The translations under genes and the position numbers were made by a program. A DNA stretch of 64,000 nt from positions 1 to 64,000 of the forward strand of contig NZ_JBALOQ010000057.1 of the NCBI RefSeq assembly GCF_036962705.1, in the 5' to 3' direction. Positions within the stretch are counted from its first letter, which is position 1. Each line of letters starts with the position of its first letter. Under the pieces are notes generated by a model that was not told where the DNA came from, did no database searches, and saw nothing but the letters and a program-made list of their open reading frames with translations. This DNA is from Ferdinandcohnia sp036962705 (GTDB lineage: Bacteria > Bacillota > Bacilli > Bacillales > Bacillaceae_L). Shown piece by piece: positions 25,604 through 34,764 of the stretch.

Positions 25604-25652
25604 AAACAATGAGAACTCTGTGAATAGATAGCAGTCTTCTCATTGTTCTTTT
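25604..25652 (+). terminator. Terminator of the AHSA1 gene
   Basis: AACAATGAGAA pairs with TTCTCATTGTT across a 22-base loop and is followed by CTTTTTC. Confidence 0.8.
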
Positions 25653-25861
25653 TCATTATTTATTTGGATTTGAAATCAATACACAAACCTAATCCTTAAG
25701 CCTACAACTTCTCCTCCCATTTTAAACTTTCCCATTCTTACATTGTTTTACCTAAAAAAAGACATGCTAATGAAGGATAAAGTGAAAGTCCTTCCACTAC
25801 ATTCAAATATCTCTAGTGTTTTCGCAGCATGATAAACCTATGGTTGAAGGGAGTTTTATTG

Positions 25862-26539
25862 GTGAAATTGTTTCAGGTTAGAAAAGGACAATTTGTCTAT
25901 TACAATAACGAGCTACATAAGGTTTATGGGGTAAAACCAATGTATAAGCAATCCGTTCATCTTATAAAGCTAAGGGATCTAACACAGCATTTAACCAGTG
26001 CAGCACAAGTGGAAAAATATAAACCAAAGGAACTAGACAGCTTTATTTTCAATCATAAAGCATATACGCTCAGACTCGATCAAAATGCTGAAGAAGGAGA
26101 TTATATTTTAATTCACAATCCAAGGCCTGATTCCTTAGATACTTATTCTCTAAATGAAATTGAAATGGCTGAAACGGTTGATAGAAAAGGAATCATTACA
26201 AGTAATTCTCACGGAGTTAAGCACAATGAGTATTTGTTAATGGTACCTGGCCGTGACAAAGACAGCCACCCAATTGATTTTAAAGATATTGAGTCTAACG
26301 AAGTAGCAGACTTACAGGATACACAGTCCCAAAATGTCAATCTTTTAAACAATGCATTGCTACCTGCCTTAGGAGACATCTATCAAAAGAAGGACAGTAC
26401 CGAATTATTCATAGCTATGGTTTTGGCAGTTAAAGCCGAAACCGTTTATCTAGGAGGCGGTCTAGAAGTTTCAGCGTTTGAGTTGATGAACGCCGACAAG
26501 TGGGAGTTTCTTTATAATCTTCAAGATCAGAATACGTGA
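25862..26539 (+). CDS. Hypothetical protein, soluble, 225 residues
   Basis: I do not recognise a family. The protein is soluble, with an N-terminal KLFQVRKGQFVYYNNELHKVYGV stretch that looks like a small beta-barrel (KOW/SH3-like) start. A second similar segment follows near residues 90-135, and the C-terminus ends KAETVYLGGGLEVSAFELMNADKWEFLY. The start is placed at a GTG because AAGGGAG lies nine bases before it; the frame is open 33 bases earlier. It precedes a BCCT transporter by 68 bases in the same direction and may share its transcript. Confidence 0.6.
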   Translation: MKLFQVRKGQFVYYNNELHKVYGVKPMYKQSVHLIKLRDLTQHLTSAAQVEKYKPKELDSFIFNHKAYTLRLDQNAEEGDYILIHNPRPDSLDTYSLNEIEMAETVDRKGIITSNSHGVKHNEYLLMVPGRDKDSHPIDFKDIESNEVADLQDTQSQNVNLLNNALLPALGDIYQKKDSTELFIAMVLAVKAETVYLGGGLEVSAFELMNADKWEFLYNLQDQNT

Positions 26540-26607
26540 TATTATCTTTTGATAAATCCTAATTTCACTAACAAAAAATAATGCATTTATCTTACTAGGA
26601 GGTTCCC

Positions 26608-28140
26608 ATGGCTAGAAAAAGTCAAAACGGATCAAGCGTTTTTATTATTTCATTAATCCTTACCCTTATTTTTATTATTTGGGGTGTCTTTTTTACAGAG
26701 AATCTCGCTCATGTCACCGATATCATCTATAATGGTTCAATTGATTACCTAGGCTGGGTATATCTTGGTGCAACCTTGTTCTTTGTGATTTTCTCTGTAT
26801 ATTTATTGTTTTCGAGATATGGCGATATTCGGCTAGGTAAAAAAACAGACCGACCTGATTTCAATACCGCTTCTTGGCTTGCAATGCTGTTCGGTGCTGG
26901 GATGGGTATAGGGATTGTTTATTGGGGTGTTGCCGAACCAGTCACCCATTACACAAATCCTCCAGTTGGTGAACCCTATACAGTTGGCGCAGCCAATAAT
27001 GCAATGAAATATACCTTTTTTCATTGGGGTCTTGATCCATGGGCAATCTACACTGTTATTGGTTTAGCCCTTGCCTTTTTTCAATATAACAAAAAGCTTC
27101 CTGCATCCGTTAGTTCGGCATTCTATCCAATGCTAGGCGATCGAATTTACGGACCAATTGGGAAGACCATTGATATACTTTCAATTTTTGCAACAGTTTT
27201 CGGTATTGCCACCTCCTTGGGTCTTGGTGCCATGCAAGTTACGGCTGGAATGCATGACTTATTCGGCATTCCTAATGTGTTACTCGTCCAAATAATTGTG
27301 ATTGCAGTCGCAACAGTCATTTTTACAATCTCGATTAATACAGGCTTAGAGAGAGGAATCCAATACTTATCTAATGCTGCGATGATTATATCCTTTGCGA
27401 TTATGCTGCTGATTTTCATTGTTGGTCCATCCATGACCGTAGTAAAAGTATTTTTTAATACCTCTGGTCTCTATATTAGTGATTTTATTCAGATGAGTTT
27501 AAGACTAAATCCCTTTGGCGAAGGGGAATGGATTGCATCATGGACGTTATTTTATTGGGCCTGGTGGATAGCCTGGGCTCCATTTGTTGGTATGTTCATT
27601 GCCCGAGTTTCGAAAGGAAGAACAGTTAGAGAGTTTGTGATTGGCGTGTTGATTTTCCCTACCCTCGGAACATGCCTTTGGATGTCCGTATTTGGGGGTT
27701 CCGCATTAGATCTTGTTCAAAACACAGGAAATCATGACCTTGCAGCCCGTCTTACTGAAGACGTCTCATTGTCTATTTTTACATTCTTTGATTATCTTCC
27801 ATTCAGTTCTATGTTAAGTATTTTAGGGTTTGCTGTCGTGGTCATATATTATATAACAGTTGCTGACACAGCCACTTTTGTATTAGGCATGTTAAGTGAA
27901 GGTGGTACATTAAATCCTTCGAATAAAATAAAAGTAACCTGGGGTGTTATTCAATCAGCTTTAGCTGCTGTACTACTCTTAGCTGGAGGATTAAACGTAT
28001 TGCAAACAGCCTCCATCGCAGCTGCCCTCCCTTTTGCGATTATCTTGATCATCATGTCCTTCTCACTATTGAAAGGTTTAAAAAGTGAGGTTGAAGTACA
28101 AAGAGGCAATAAAAGTATAACGCGTTCTATAAAGAATTGA
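26608..28140 (+). CDS. BCCT-family glycine betaine/choline-type transporter
   Basis: This 510-residue protein has twelve membrane helices. The family signatures GMGIGIVYWGVAEP (about 97-110) and FYWAWWIAWAPFVGMFIARVSKGRTVREF (about 313-341) include the tryptophan box that binds quaternary ammonium groups. It should import betaine, carnitine or a similar osmolyte with sodium or protons. It is closest in plan to OpuD/BetL, but the exact ligand cannot be read. An AGGAGG site lies before the ATG and a strong terminator follows. Confidence 0.88.
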   Translation: MARKSQNGSSVFIISLILTLIFIIWGVFFTENLAHVTDIIYNGSIDYLGWVYLGATLFFVIFSVYLLFSRYGDIRLGKKTDRPDFNTASWLAMLFGAGMGIGIVYWGVAEPVTHYTNPPVGEPYTVGAANNAMKYTFFHWGLDPWAIYTVIGLALAFFQYNKKLPASVSSAFYPMLGDRIYGPIGKTIDILSIFATVFGIATSLGLGAMQVTAGMHDLFGIPNVLLVQIIVIAVATVIFTISINTGLERGIQYLSNAAMIISFAIMLLIFIVGPSMTVVKVFFNTSGLYISDFIQMSLRLNPFGEGEWIASWTLFYWAWWIAWAPFVGMFIARVSKGRTVREFVIGVLIFPTLGTCLWMSVFGGSALDLVQNTGNHDLAARLTEDVSLSIFTFFDYLPFSSMLSILGFAVVVIYYITVADTATFVLGMLSEGGTLNPSNKIKVTWGVIQSALAAVLLLAGGLNVLQTASIAAALPFAIILIIMSFSLLKGLKSEVEVQRGNKSITRSIKN

Positions 28141-28150
28141 GGTCATAAGA

Positions 28151-28190
28151 AATCTCCTTGATGAAATCATTGGTCAAGGAGATTTTTTTA
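28151..28190 (+). terminator. Terminator of the BCCT gene
   Basis: AATCTCCTTG pairs with CAAGGAGATT and is followed by TTTTTTA. Confidence 0.88.
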
Positions 28191-28301
28191 TATAGGATCA
28201 TTTCCAAAAAGAACCTTCCATTTAAAAGAGTGTATAAGACCAGCCAAGCCTCTTCTTATGCTATAATAGTTTAATAGTTTTGAGCAGCAGGAGGTTTCAT
28301 A

Positions 28302-29204
28302 ATGAAAATAAATAAAGGCATCTTATTTGTATTAGTAGGTGCTGGATGTTTTGGGTTTACACCGGTTTTTGCTAAATTAGGGTTCAGCCATGGCTATTCA
28401 CTTGGCCAAATTAATATCGTTCAAATGATCATTTCCTCATTGTTATTATGGACTATCACACTCATTAAACGCCCAAGCTTTAAGGGGCTAAATAAGAAAA
28501 ACATTCCACAAATTATGATAACGGGTTGTTTTATCGGATTAACAAGTATTTTTTATTATGGTTCGATGCAATATCTGCCAGCTTCATTGTCCATCATATT
28601 AATGTTTCAATTCGTTTGGATCGGAATTATTTTAGAATGGATTTTCAGTAAAGTAAAACCTGCCCCTGTAACTATTCTTTCGATTGTTTTAATTTTGGTC
28701 GGGGTCTTTTTTGCTTCAAATATAGTAAATGGTGACATCCAGGGACTCCCTTTTAAAGGCTTCCTCTTCGGTATTCTTTCTGCATTCACTTATGCGGGAT
28801 TTATTTTTTTCAGCGGAAAGGTCGCCGTAGAAGTAAACCCATTAACCAGGACTTCCTTAATGGCAACTGGGTCCACCATCTTAATCCTTTTCCTATTCAT
28901 GCGTGACATTCCATCTGTATTGCCATTAGAGGCAAACTTATTAACGACTGCTGTTGGTGTTTCGCTGTTTGGCGCAGTCCTTCCCCCACTCTTTTTCGCA
29001 GTGGGTGCACCATTGGTTTCAGGTGGAATCGCCAATATATTGACATCTATCGAATTACCGGTTGCTATCCTATCTGCTAGCATTATTTTGTCAGAAACGG
29101 TAACGGGGCTACAGTGGTTCGGCACGGCTATAATATTAGTAGCAATTGCGGTAAACGAGCTTGGTAGTAGGCTTTATAGAGCTAGAAGGCATGTTGAGGG
29201 ATAG
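28302..29204 (+). CDS. EamA/DMT-family transporter
   Basis: This 300-residue protein has ten predicted helices arranged as two EamA repeats. The first runs from GAGCFGFTPVFAKLGF to about residue 140, and the second from GFLFGILSAFTYAGFIFF to ATAIILVAIAVNE. The drug/metabolite transporter family exports amino acids, nucleotides or drugs. A GCAGGAGG site precedes the ATG. It stands alone with its own terminator. Confidence 0.85.
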   Translation: MKINKGILFVLVGAGCFGFTPVFAKLGFSHGYSLGQINIVQMIISSLLLWTITLIKRPSFKGLNKKNIPQIMITGCFIGLTSIFYYGSMQYLPASLSIILMFQFVWIGIILEWIFSKVKPAPVTILSIVLILVGVFFASNIVNGDIQGLPFKGFLFGILSAFTYAGFIFFSGKVAVEVNPLTRTSLMATGSTILILFLFMRDIPSVLPLEANLLTTAVGVSLFGAVLPPLFFAVGAPLVSGGIANILTSIELPVAILSASIILSETVTGLQWFGTAIILVAIAVNELGSRLYRARRHVEG

Positions 29205-29232
29205 CATTTTTGAAAAATATGCAGATAATTTT

Positions 29233-29270
29233 AAGCGTCAAAGACTAGACAATGTCTTTGACGCTTTTTT
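29233..29270 (+). terminator. Terminator of the EamA gene
   Basis: AAGCGTCAAAGAC pairs with GTCTTTGACGCTT, followed by TTTT. Confidence 0.9.
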
Positions 29271-29285
29271 CGTGAAAACCACATG

Positions 29286-29627
29286 CTATAACTTTTTAAC
29301 AAACTCCGATTTTAATTGCATGGCTCCAAATCCATCAATTTTACAATCGATGTTATGGTCTCCTTCTACCAAACGAATGCTTTTTACTTTAGTACCTTGC
29401 TTGAGCGTAGAAGAACTTCCTTTTACTTTAAGGTCTTTAATGACTGTTACAGTATCCCCATCATTTAATACATTACCATTGGCATCTTTAATTACCTCTT
29501 TATCTTCACTATTCTCCACTTCCGACCCTGAAGCCCACTCATGACCACATATTGGGCAAACCAATAGTGCTCCATCCTCATAAGTGTATTCAGAATTACA
29601 TTTGGGACAATTTGGTAGAATACTCAT
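29286..29627 (-). CDS. Zinc-ribbon protein YjdM/PhnA family
   Basis: This 113-residue protein has an N-terminal zinc ribbon (CPKC near 7-10 and CPIC near 24-27) and a C-terminal SH3-like domain (DANGNVLNDGDTVTVIKDL). It matches the YjdM/PhnA family, once linked to alkylphosphonate use in E. coli but of unclear function. The start has GGAGGAAATATAA upstream. No phosphonate genes are nearby. Confidence 0.9.
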   Translation of the reverse strand: MSILPNCPKCNSEYTYEDGALLVCPICGHEWASGSEVENSEDKEVIKDANGNVLNDGDTVTVIKDLKVKGSSSTLKQGTKVKSIRLVEGDHNIDCKIDGFGAMQLKSEFVKKL

Positions 29628-29849
29628 TTATATTTCCTCCATTAATATATTGATATCATCCACTACATCTTAGCATATATTATACTTCACTATGACTTGT
29701 AGCATTCCTTTTTAGCTACTACCAGAAATACTTTTGCAATATAACTGCCATAGATGTTACCAAATTAAAACCTCCCTGTTCTTTTTCTACGGAAAATCTA
29801 TGTTACGATTATTAAAAATTAGCAACTAAGGAAAATGGAGGGTAATAGA

Positions 29850-30716
29850 ATGCTTAAAAAAATGGTAGCAATTTTGGCAGGGACTGTACTCTCAGTCACA
29901 GTAAGTGCTAATGTACAAGCATCAACGATTACAGTACAAAAAGGAGATACACTTTGGGATCTCTCACAAGCTAATAATACATCAGTCAAAAATATCAAAT
30001 TGCAAAATCACTTAACGACAGACCTCATCCACCCTGGAGATGATCTAACTATTGTGCCAGAAAAACAATATACAGTTGAGCAAGGTGACACACTATGGGG
30101 CATAGCAAGAGAACATCAAGTCACGGTTCCTCAACTTCAAGAGTGGAACCAAATACACACTGACCCTGACTTAATCCATCCTGGATTAAATCTATTAATC
30201 TTTGAAGGCGCAAAAGCTACGGCTGCTGTTACTGTTGAAACACCAGCACAGCCTGTTGAAGCAGCACCAAAGGAAACTACAAGTGCAGCACCAGCTGTTG
30301 AAACACAAAAGGAAACAGCAGCTGCACCAGTAACTGAAACAACAAATACTAGCACAGCTGCAGTACCAGCTACTCAAACGCAAAAGGAAAGCACAGCTGA
30401 AGTAAAAGCTGCATCAACAAGTAATACAAAGGAAATTATTGTAGAAGCTACAGCTTATACCGCTACATGTGAAGGATGTTCTGGCATAACATCCACTGGA
30501 ATTAATCTATTAGAAAACCCAGATGCAAAGGTTATCTCTGTTGACCCATCTGTTATTCCTCTTGGCAGTAAAGTCCATGTAGAAGGCTATGGAGAAGCAA
30601 TTGCCGGAGACACTGGTGGAGCCATCAAAGGAAATAAAATCGATATTTTTATTCCTTCTAAACAAGATGCTATCAATTTCGGTAGAAAACAAGTGAAGGT
30701 GACCGTTTTAGACTGA
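29850..30716 (+). CDS. Secreted LysM-LysM-3D-domain cell-wall protein (YocH-like)
   Basis: This 288-residue exported protein has a signal peptide (MLKKMVAILAG... cut near VQAS, residue 25) and two LysM modules (about 26-69 and 73-117, each with QKGDTLW or EQGDTLW). A Thr/Ala/Glu-rich linker follows (125-195). The C-terminal 3D domain includes ATAYTA, SVIPLGSKV and DTGGAIKGNKIDIF with its three aspartates. This is the build of YocH-type muralytic enzymes, which WalRK controls in B. subtilis. I did not find a full WalR box upstream. The ATG at 29850 has GGAGG eight bases before it. Confidence 0.9.
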   Translation: MLKKMVAILAGTVLSVTVSANVQASTITVQKGDTLWDLSQANNTSVKNIKLQNHLTTDLIHPGDDLTIVPEKQYTVEQGDTLWGIAREHQVTVPQLQEWNQIHTDPDLIHPGLNLLIFEGAKATAAVTVETPAQPVEAAPKETTSAAPAVETQKETAAAPVTETTNTSTAAVPATQTQKESTAEVKAASTSNTKEIIVEATAYTATCEGCSGITSTGINLLENPDAKVISVDPSVIPLGSKVHVEGYGEAIAGDTGGAIKGNKIDIFIPSKQDAINFGRKQVKVTVLD

Positions 30717-30753
30717 TTCAGAATCAGCTTTGTTTTAGAATCTTCAACTTAGG

Positions 30754-30799
30754 ACACTGCGAAATCATGGAGTTCAAGGTTTTGCAGTGTTTTTCTTTT
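30754..30799 (+). terminator. Terminator of the LysM-3D gene
   Basis: ACACTGC pairs with GCAGTGT across a long loop, followed by TTTTTCTTTT. Confidence 0.7.
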
Positions 30800-30810
30800 A
30801 AAGAAATTTG

Positions 30811-30832
30811 AAAAAGCCACAAAAATGTGGCC
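30811..30832 (-). terminator. Terminator of the queC-transporter unit
   Basis: GGCCACA pairs with TGTGGC around a short loop and is followed by TTTTT on the minus strand. Confidence 0.8.
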
Positions 30833-30845
30833 TTTTCATAGATTA

Positions 30846-31388
30846 TTATTTAATTGTTTCTGCGCTATCCAAATGATTCAATCGAACTTGGTTCAAAATG
30901 AGAGCACCGATCATTTGAATGATCGTCTTAACAATAATTTGCCCTAAAATAGCAGCAGGTACAGCCTCCCAAGGCAGAATATTAGCTCCAAGTGGACTTA
31001 AACCAACAATTACGAAAATAACAGAATCAAGAAACCCTCCAACAATTCCGCTGTAAAACACGCGCCAAGCTATTGGTAGTTTCAATCTAGAATAAATTTC
31101 TGTATCAGCTGATTCAGAGACAACAAATGAAATTGCCGATGCCACCACGATTAATAATGTATCTCCAAGCATAAATGAAACCAATGCTGATAGGGTTAAA
31201 GCTATAAAAATAAATAAATACGTTTTCCCTCTACCATATTTATTTTGCACTAGGTCCCGTAGAATAAAGGTCGCTCCTACAAGCAGCGTACCCATTGGAA
31301 CGATAAAAATTCCAAACTGTAATGGTGCAAGTGCTGCCGTTACTACATTCGCGGCAACAATAGATAATAAGTAAAATAGTATTCTCAT
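30846..31388 (-). CDS. Queuosine-precursor transporter, VUT/YhhQ family
   Basis: This 180-residue membrane protein has about six helices and the VUT-family pattern. GTLLVGATFILRDLVQNKYGR comes early, SESADTEIYSRLK in the middle, and SGIVGGFLDSVIFV later. E. coli YhhQ of this family imports preQ0 and preQ1. It starts four bases after the end of queC and so is its operon partner, consistent with salvage of 7-deazaguanine precursors. Confidence 0.88.
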   Translation of the reverse strand: MRILFYLLSIVAANVVTAALAPLQFGIFIVPMGTLLVGATFILRDLVQNKYGRGKTYLFIFIALTLSALVSFMLGDTLLIVVASAISFVVSESADTEIYSRLKLPIAWRVFYSGIVGGFLDSVIFVIVGLSPLGANILPWEAVPAAILGQIIVKTIIQMIGALILNQVRLNHLDSAETIK

Positions 31389-31392
31389 GATA

Positions 31393-32058
31393 TTACCCCT
31401 TTAAATTTGATTTCCCCAAATAAAAATCATCAAGCCCTTTTTTTCGTAGTTTACAAGCCGGACATTCACCACAGCCATCTGCGATAATACCGTTATAGCA
31501 AGTTAAGGTTCTTTCACGGACAAATTCCAGTGCCCCAAGTTGATCGGCAAGCTCCCATGTCTGTGCCTTATTCAGCCACATCAACGGTGTTTCAATCACA
31601 AAAGAATCGTCCATCGATAAATTTAAAGTTACGTTTAAAGATTTCATAAAAATATCACGGCAATCGGGATATCCACTAAAATCTGTTTCACTAACGCCAG
31701 TCACGATATGCTTTGCCCCTACTTGACGCGCTAAAACTCCTGCAAATGAAAGGAAGAGTAGATTTCGACCAGGTACGAAAGTCGATGGTAACTCTCCATT
31801 TTCTCCCTCTTCTACCCTAATATCTTGTCGTGTCAATGCATTCGGAGCAAGCTGGTTCAAATGCGACATATCGAGTATGTGGTGTTTGATACCAAGTTCT
31901 GCAGCTATTTCCTTCGCACATTGGATTTCAAGATGATGCTTTTGACCATAATCAAAAGTCACTGCTTCAACCTCTTCAAAACGTTCCTTTGCCCAAAACA
32001 GACATGTTGTGCTATCCTGACCCCCACTAAACACAACGATTGCTTTTTCCCGCTTCAT
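31393..32058 (-). CDS. queC: 7-cyano-7-deazaguanine synthase
   Basis: This 221-residue enzyme converts carboxydeazaguanine to preQ0 with ATP and ammonia. The PP-loop is FSGGQDSTTC (9-18), and the C-terminal zinc site is built from CYNGIIADGCGECPACK. It is cytosolic and of normal length. In B. subtilis queCDEF are contiguous. Here queC is separated from queF by a terminator, and queD and queE are absent from the window. Confidence 0.96.
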   Translation of the reverse strand: MKREKAIVVFSGGQDSTTCLFWAKERFEEVEAVTFDYGQKHHLEIQCAKEIAAELGIKHHILDMSHLNQLAPNALTRQDIRVEEGENGELPSTFVPGRNLLFLSFAGVLARQVGAKHIVTGVSETDFSGYPDCRDIFMKSLNVTLNLSMDDSFVIETPLMWLNKAQTWELADQLGALEFVRERTLTCYNGIIADGCGECPACKLRKKGLDDFYLGKSNLKG

Positions 32059-32078
32059 AGTTAGACCACCTTTTAACG

Positions 32079-32109
32079 AAAAAACAGCACTCTAAGAAAA
32101 AGTGCTGTT
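32079..32109 (-). terminator. Terminator between queF and queC
   Basis: AACAGCACT pairs with AGTGCTGTT, followed by TTTTC on the minus strand. It may only partly stop read-through into queC, for which no separate riboswitch was seen. Confidence 0.75.
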
Positions 32110-32169
32110 TCTTAGTTTTTTAAAGAGGGTAGCTAAAAACCTCTTTCATCATTAAATTTTTCAATGTTT

Positions 32170-32670
32170 TTATCGATTATCTATTTTTTCTGGATTTAAA
32201 TCATGATTCATTAAACGATAATTTGCCATTTCCTCATATTTCGTTCCAGGCTTTCCATAATTACACCATGGATCAATCGAGATACCTCCACGTGGAGTAA
32301 ATTTCCCCCAAACCTCGATATATCTTGGATCAAGTAAGTTAATTAAATCGTTCATAATGATATTGACACAATCCTCATGGAAATCACCATGATTTCTAAA
32401 ACTAAATAAATATAACTTTAATGCTTTACTCTCAACAAGTTTTTTATCAGGAATATATGAAATATACATTGTCGCAAAGTCAGGTTGATGTGTAAGTGGG
32501 CATAGACTAGTGAACTCTGGGCAATTAAATTTCACAAAATAATCACGATTTGAATGAAGATTATCTACTGCCTCGAGTACCTCTGGTGCATATTCAAATG
32601 AATATTGAGTATTTTGATTACCTAATAGTGTTAAATCTTTTAATCCTTCTTCATGGCTTCGGCCAGACAT
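32170..32670 (-). CDS. queF: NADPH-dependent 7-cyano-7-deazaguanine reductase
   Basis: This 166-residue tunnelling-fold enzyme reduces preQ0 to preQ1. The nucleophile lies in FNCPEFTSLCP, with the QueF signature ESKALKLYLFSFRNHGDFHE and the C-terminal GGISIDPWCNYGKPGT. AGGAGG before the ATG at 32670 places the start, although the frame is open to 32724. A preQ1 riboswitch lies in its leader. Confidence 0.96.
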   Translation of the reverse strand: MSGRSHEEGLKDLTLLGNQNTQYSFEYAPEVLEAVDNLHSNRDYFVKFNCPEFTSLCPLTHQPDFATMYISYIPDKKLVESKALKLYLFSFRNHGDFHEDCVNIIMNDLINLLDPRYIEVWGKFTPRGGISIDPWCNYGKPGTKYEEMANYRLMNHDLNPEKIDNR

Positions 32671-32755
32671 AAAAAAACCTCCTTGTAAATGTTTCCCAAC
32701 ACTTGTCAAGAGAGGTTTAGCCAATCATTCTATAAAATACATATGTAAAAAACAG

Positions 32756-32784
32756 AAAAAGCCACATCCGATTATGGACATGGC
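32756..32784 (-). terminator. Regulatory terminator of the preQ1 riboswitch
   Basis: GCCATGTCC pairs with GGATGTGGC, followed by TTTTTCTG on the minus strand. A competing antiterminator can form between ATGG...ACATG (downstream part of the aptamer) and CATGTCCAT. Ligand binding, which ties up CTATGG in the pseudoknot, should therefore favour termination. Confidence 0.8.
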
Positions 32785-32797
32785 ATTTGTCATGTTT

Positions 32798-32835
32798 CCA
32801 TAGTTTTTTATAGAGGGTATCAGCTATGAACCTCT
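32798..32835 (-). promoter_or_regulatory. preQ1-I riboswitch aptamer
   Basis: On the minus strand the aptamer reads AGAGG-TTCATAGCTGATAC-CCTCT-ATAAAAAACTATGG. AGAGG/CCTCT is stem P1. The A-rich tail with ACTATG docks back onto the CATAG in the loop as the class I H-type pseudoknot. It lies about 128 bases before queF and is expected to switch it off when preQ1 is plentiful. Confidence 0.88.
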
Positions 32836-33026
32836 CCCATATTTACCTGGGCATTCTTTACCTCAATACAATATATAATATATAGGCGAGAACGTCAAAT
32901 GGAAATTTTTATATGAAGCTGTCAACTAGTCTAAAAAATATAGACTTTGGACATCAGGACTTAACGAGCTTTATTTCCTTTTTCTTTATTTTATAATTTG
33001 ATATACACGGTTATACATAAATCTTC

Positions 33027-33761
33027 TTATCTTTTATTTAAAATGTAGATAGCTCCACCGTACCCTAATATACACCAGATAATTAAATTCAAATAATTCC
33101 CTATATCTGCCGTAAAGGTTGAGCCAGCTAAAGAGGCACGCATTATTTCTGCCATCGAATAAATTGGTAATACCTCATGAAGTATTTGAAGCCATTCAGG
33201 AAGTCGCTCCATCGGAAAATTTATCGGTGAAAACATAAGTGCCCCAAAGACGGTCACTTGAGAGATTGCGAGTGAGGCTATTGGTGACAACATATAGGAA
33301 AATCCATAACCAACACCAATGGATGTTAAGGCAATCATGATTAAAGCTGGACCTATAGTCCAAGAAACATCGTATCCTGGATGAAACATAACATGGGCAA
33401 AAATAGATGAAACAATTATGCCAGGAACAGTGATGATTAACCATATCGTAGTATCAGCACCAAGAATAACAGAACGGTTGACTGGCCACGTCTTAATATA
33501 CTCCAAATATCCATCCGCTTTAGCTGTACCAATTTGTTGAGGTAAAATAACTAAACCAGTAAAGATCAAAATTAAAGTAGGTGCACCTGTTGCTAAATAA
33601 AGGATGCTACTGCTACTTGGGTCTGGAATCAAATAGGTAAAGCCGATCACAATCCCGATTGCAATTAAAATTTGAATGAGGGCCATAAATACCAAAAACC
33701 CTCCATTCCTTAATAGCTGCATTTGAAAAACGTACTTATAGTGGCTTAGTATAGTATTCAT
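33027..33761 (-). CDS. ABC exporter permease subunit (ABC-2 type)
   Basis: This 244-residue protein has six predicted helices and the look of an ABC-2 exporter membrane subunit. IILPQQIGTAKADGYLEYIKTWPVNR-like text forms the cytosolic loop near 72-97, and PINFPMERLPEWLQ lies near 175. Its ATG overlaps the stop of the ATPase gene by one base. It is the last gene of the MerR-ATPase-permease unit. The substrate is unknown; MerR-controlled exporters of this kind often give drug resistance. Confidence 0.8.
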   Translation of the reverse strand: MNTILSHYKYVFQMQLLRNGGFLVFMALIQILIAIGIVIGFTYLIPDPSSSSILYLATGAPTLILIFTGLVILPQQIGTAKADGYLEYIKTWPVNRSVILGADTTIWLIITVPGIIVSSIFAHVMFHPGYDVSWTIGPALIMIALTSIGVGYGFSYMLSPIASLAISQVTVFGALMFSPINFPMERLPEWLQILHEVLPIYSMAEIMRASLAGSTFTADIGNYLNLIIWCILGYGGAIYILNKR

Positions 33762-34693
33762 TACACGGCCTCCTTCCCGGAAGTTAGTTCAATATAAACA
33801 TCCTCAATTGTAGATGGTGACAAGGAGTAATCCATAACCAACCCTTTATTAACTTGATCTCTTACCCAATCGATTGTTGATGATACATTTGACTGGTCAA
33901 TTGTAAATAACAACCTAGAACCTTTCCGATTTGAGGAAAGCATCCAACTAGGGAGATCTATTTCATCAAAGTCCCTGAGTACGTTGACCTCCATGCGCAT
34001 TTGATCATGTACCAAGTTTTTTACTTCTGATGGTGTCCCTTGAGTTAGAAGCTTCCCATTGTGTAAGATGGCTACTCGGTCTACTGCCTTTTCAGCCTCA
34101 ATGACATTGTGTGTCACTAAAATAACAGAAGTGCCATCATTCGTCAGTTCACGTATGACCTGCCATAGATAACGCCTGCGAACTGGGTCTACATCGTTTG
34201 TCGGTTCATCAAGTATGACTAATTTACCGGGAACAATCACCGCCATGCAAAAGGCTGTTAACCTGCGAGCACCACCTGAAAGTTTTTCACCTTCCACATT
34301 CGCCCACTCTCCCATATTTAACGCTTCAAATAGCATTTCCACCCGCTTCGGATCAAACTTATTCCCCGCTCGCATTTTGCCCATAAGCGTTACGGCTTGC
34401 TTTGGGGTCAGTAAACCTAACGACACCTGAGACTGTGGTTGCACTGAACAAATAGATCTCGCTCGAGAAGGTGATTGTACGACAGATTCGCCAAGTAGGT
34501 TAATATCTCCAGCATTCGGTGTTAATAGGCCTAAAATTTGATTAACCAAAGTCGTTTTTCCTGCACCATTTTGTCCCAGAAGTCCAAAAATTTCACCTTC
34601 CTCAATACTAAATGTAAGATTGGCATTCACTACTTTGTCAGACTTTCCTCGGCTAGAAAAACGCTTTGTTAAACCTTCTACTTTAAGGATCAT
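33761..34693 (-). CDS. ABC exporter ATP-binding subunit
   Basis: This 310-residue protein has the Walker A GQNGAGKTT (about 39-47), an unusual ABC signature LSGGARRLTA (about 138-147), where LSGGQ is standard, and Walker B LVILDEPTNDVDP. The C-terminal 80 residues form the extension typical of drug exporters. It lies 71 bases downstream of the merR gene on the same strand and is coupled to the permease. Confidence 0.87.
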   Translation of the reverse strand: MILKVEGLTKRFSSRGKSDKVVNANLTFSIEEGEIFGLLGQNGAGKTTLVNQILGLLTPNAGDINLLGESVVQSPSRARSICSVQPQSQVSLGLLTPKQAVTLMGKMRAGNKFDPKRVEMLFEALNMGEWANVEGEKLSGGARRLTAFCMAVIVPGKLVILDEPTNDVDPVRRRYLWQVIRELTNDGTSVILVTHNVIEAEKAVDRVAILHNGKLLTQGTPSEVKNLVHDQMRMEVNVLRDFDEIDLPSWMLSSNRKGSRLLFTIDQSNVSSTIDWVRDQVNKGLVMDYSLSPSTIEDVYIELTSGKEAV

Positions 34694-34764
34694 CCTATTT
34701 CCCCCTATTAAGTCTTATTAGCTAAAAGGCACATCAAAAAATTTGTATTTATTGATCAAGGTTC

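Noticed and set aside
29640..29849. WalR box upstream of the LysM-3D gene
   Set aside because: TGTTAC half-sites exist, but the second half-site at the required spacing matches poorly, so regulation by WalR is not claimed.
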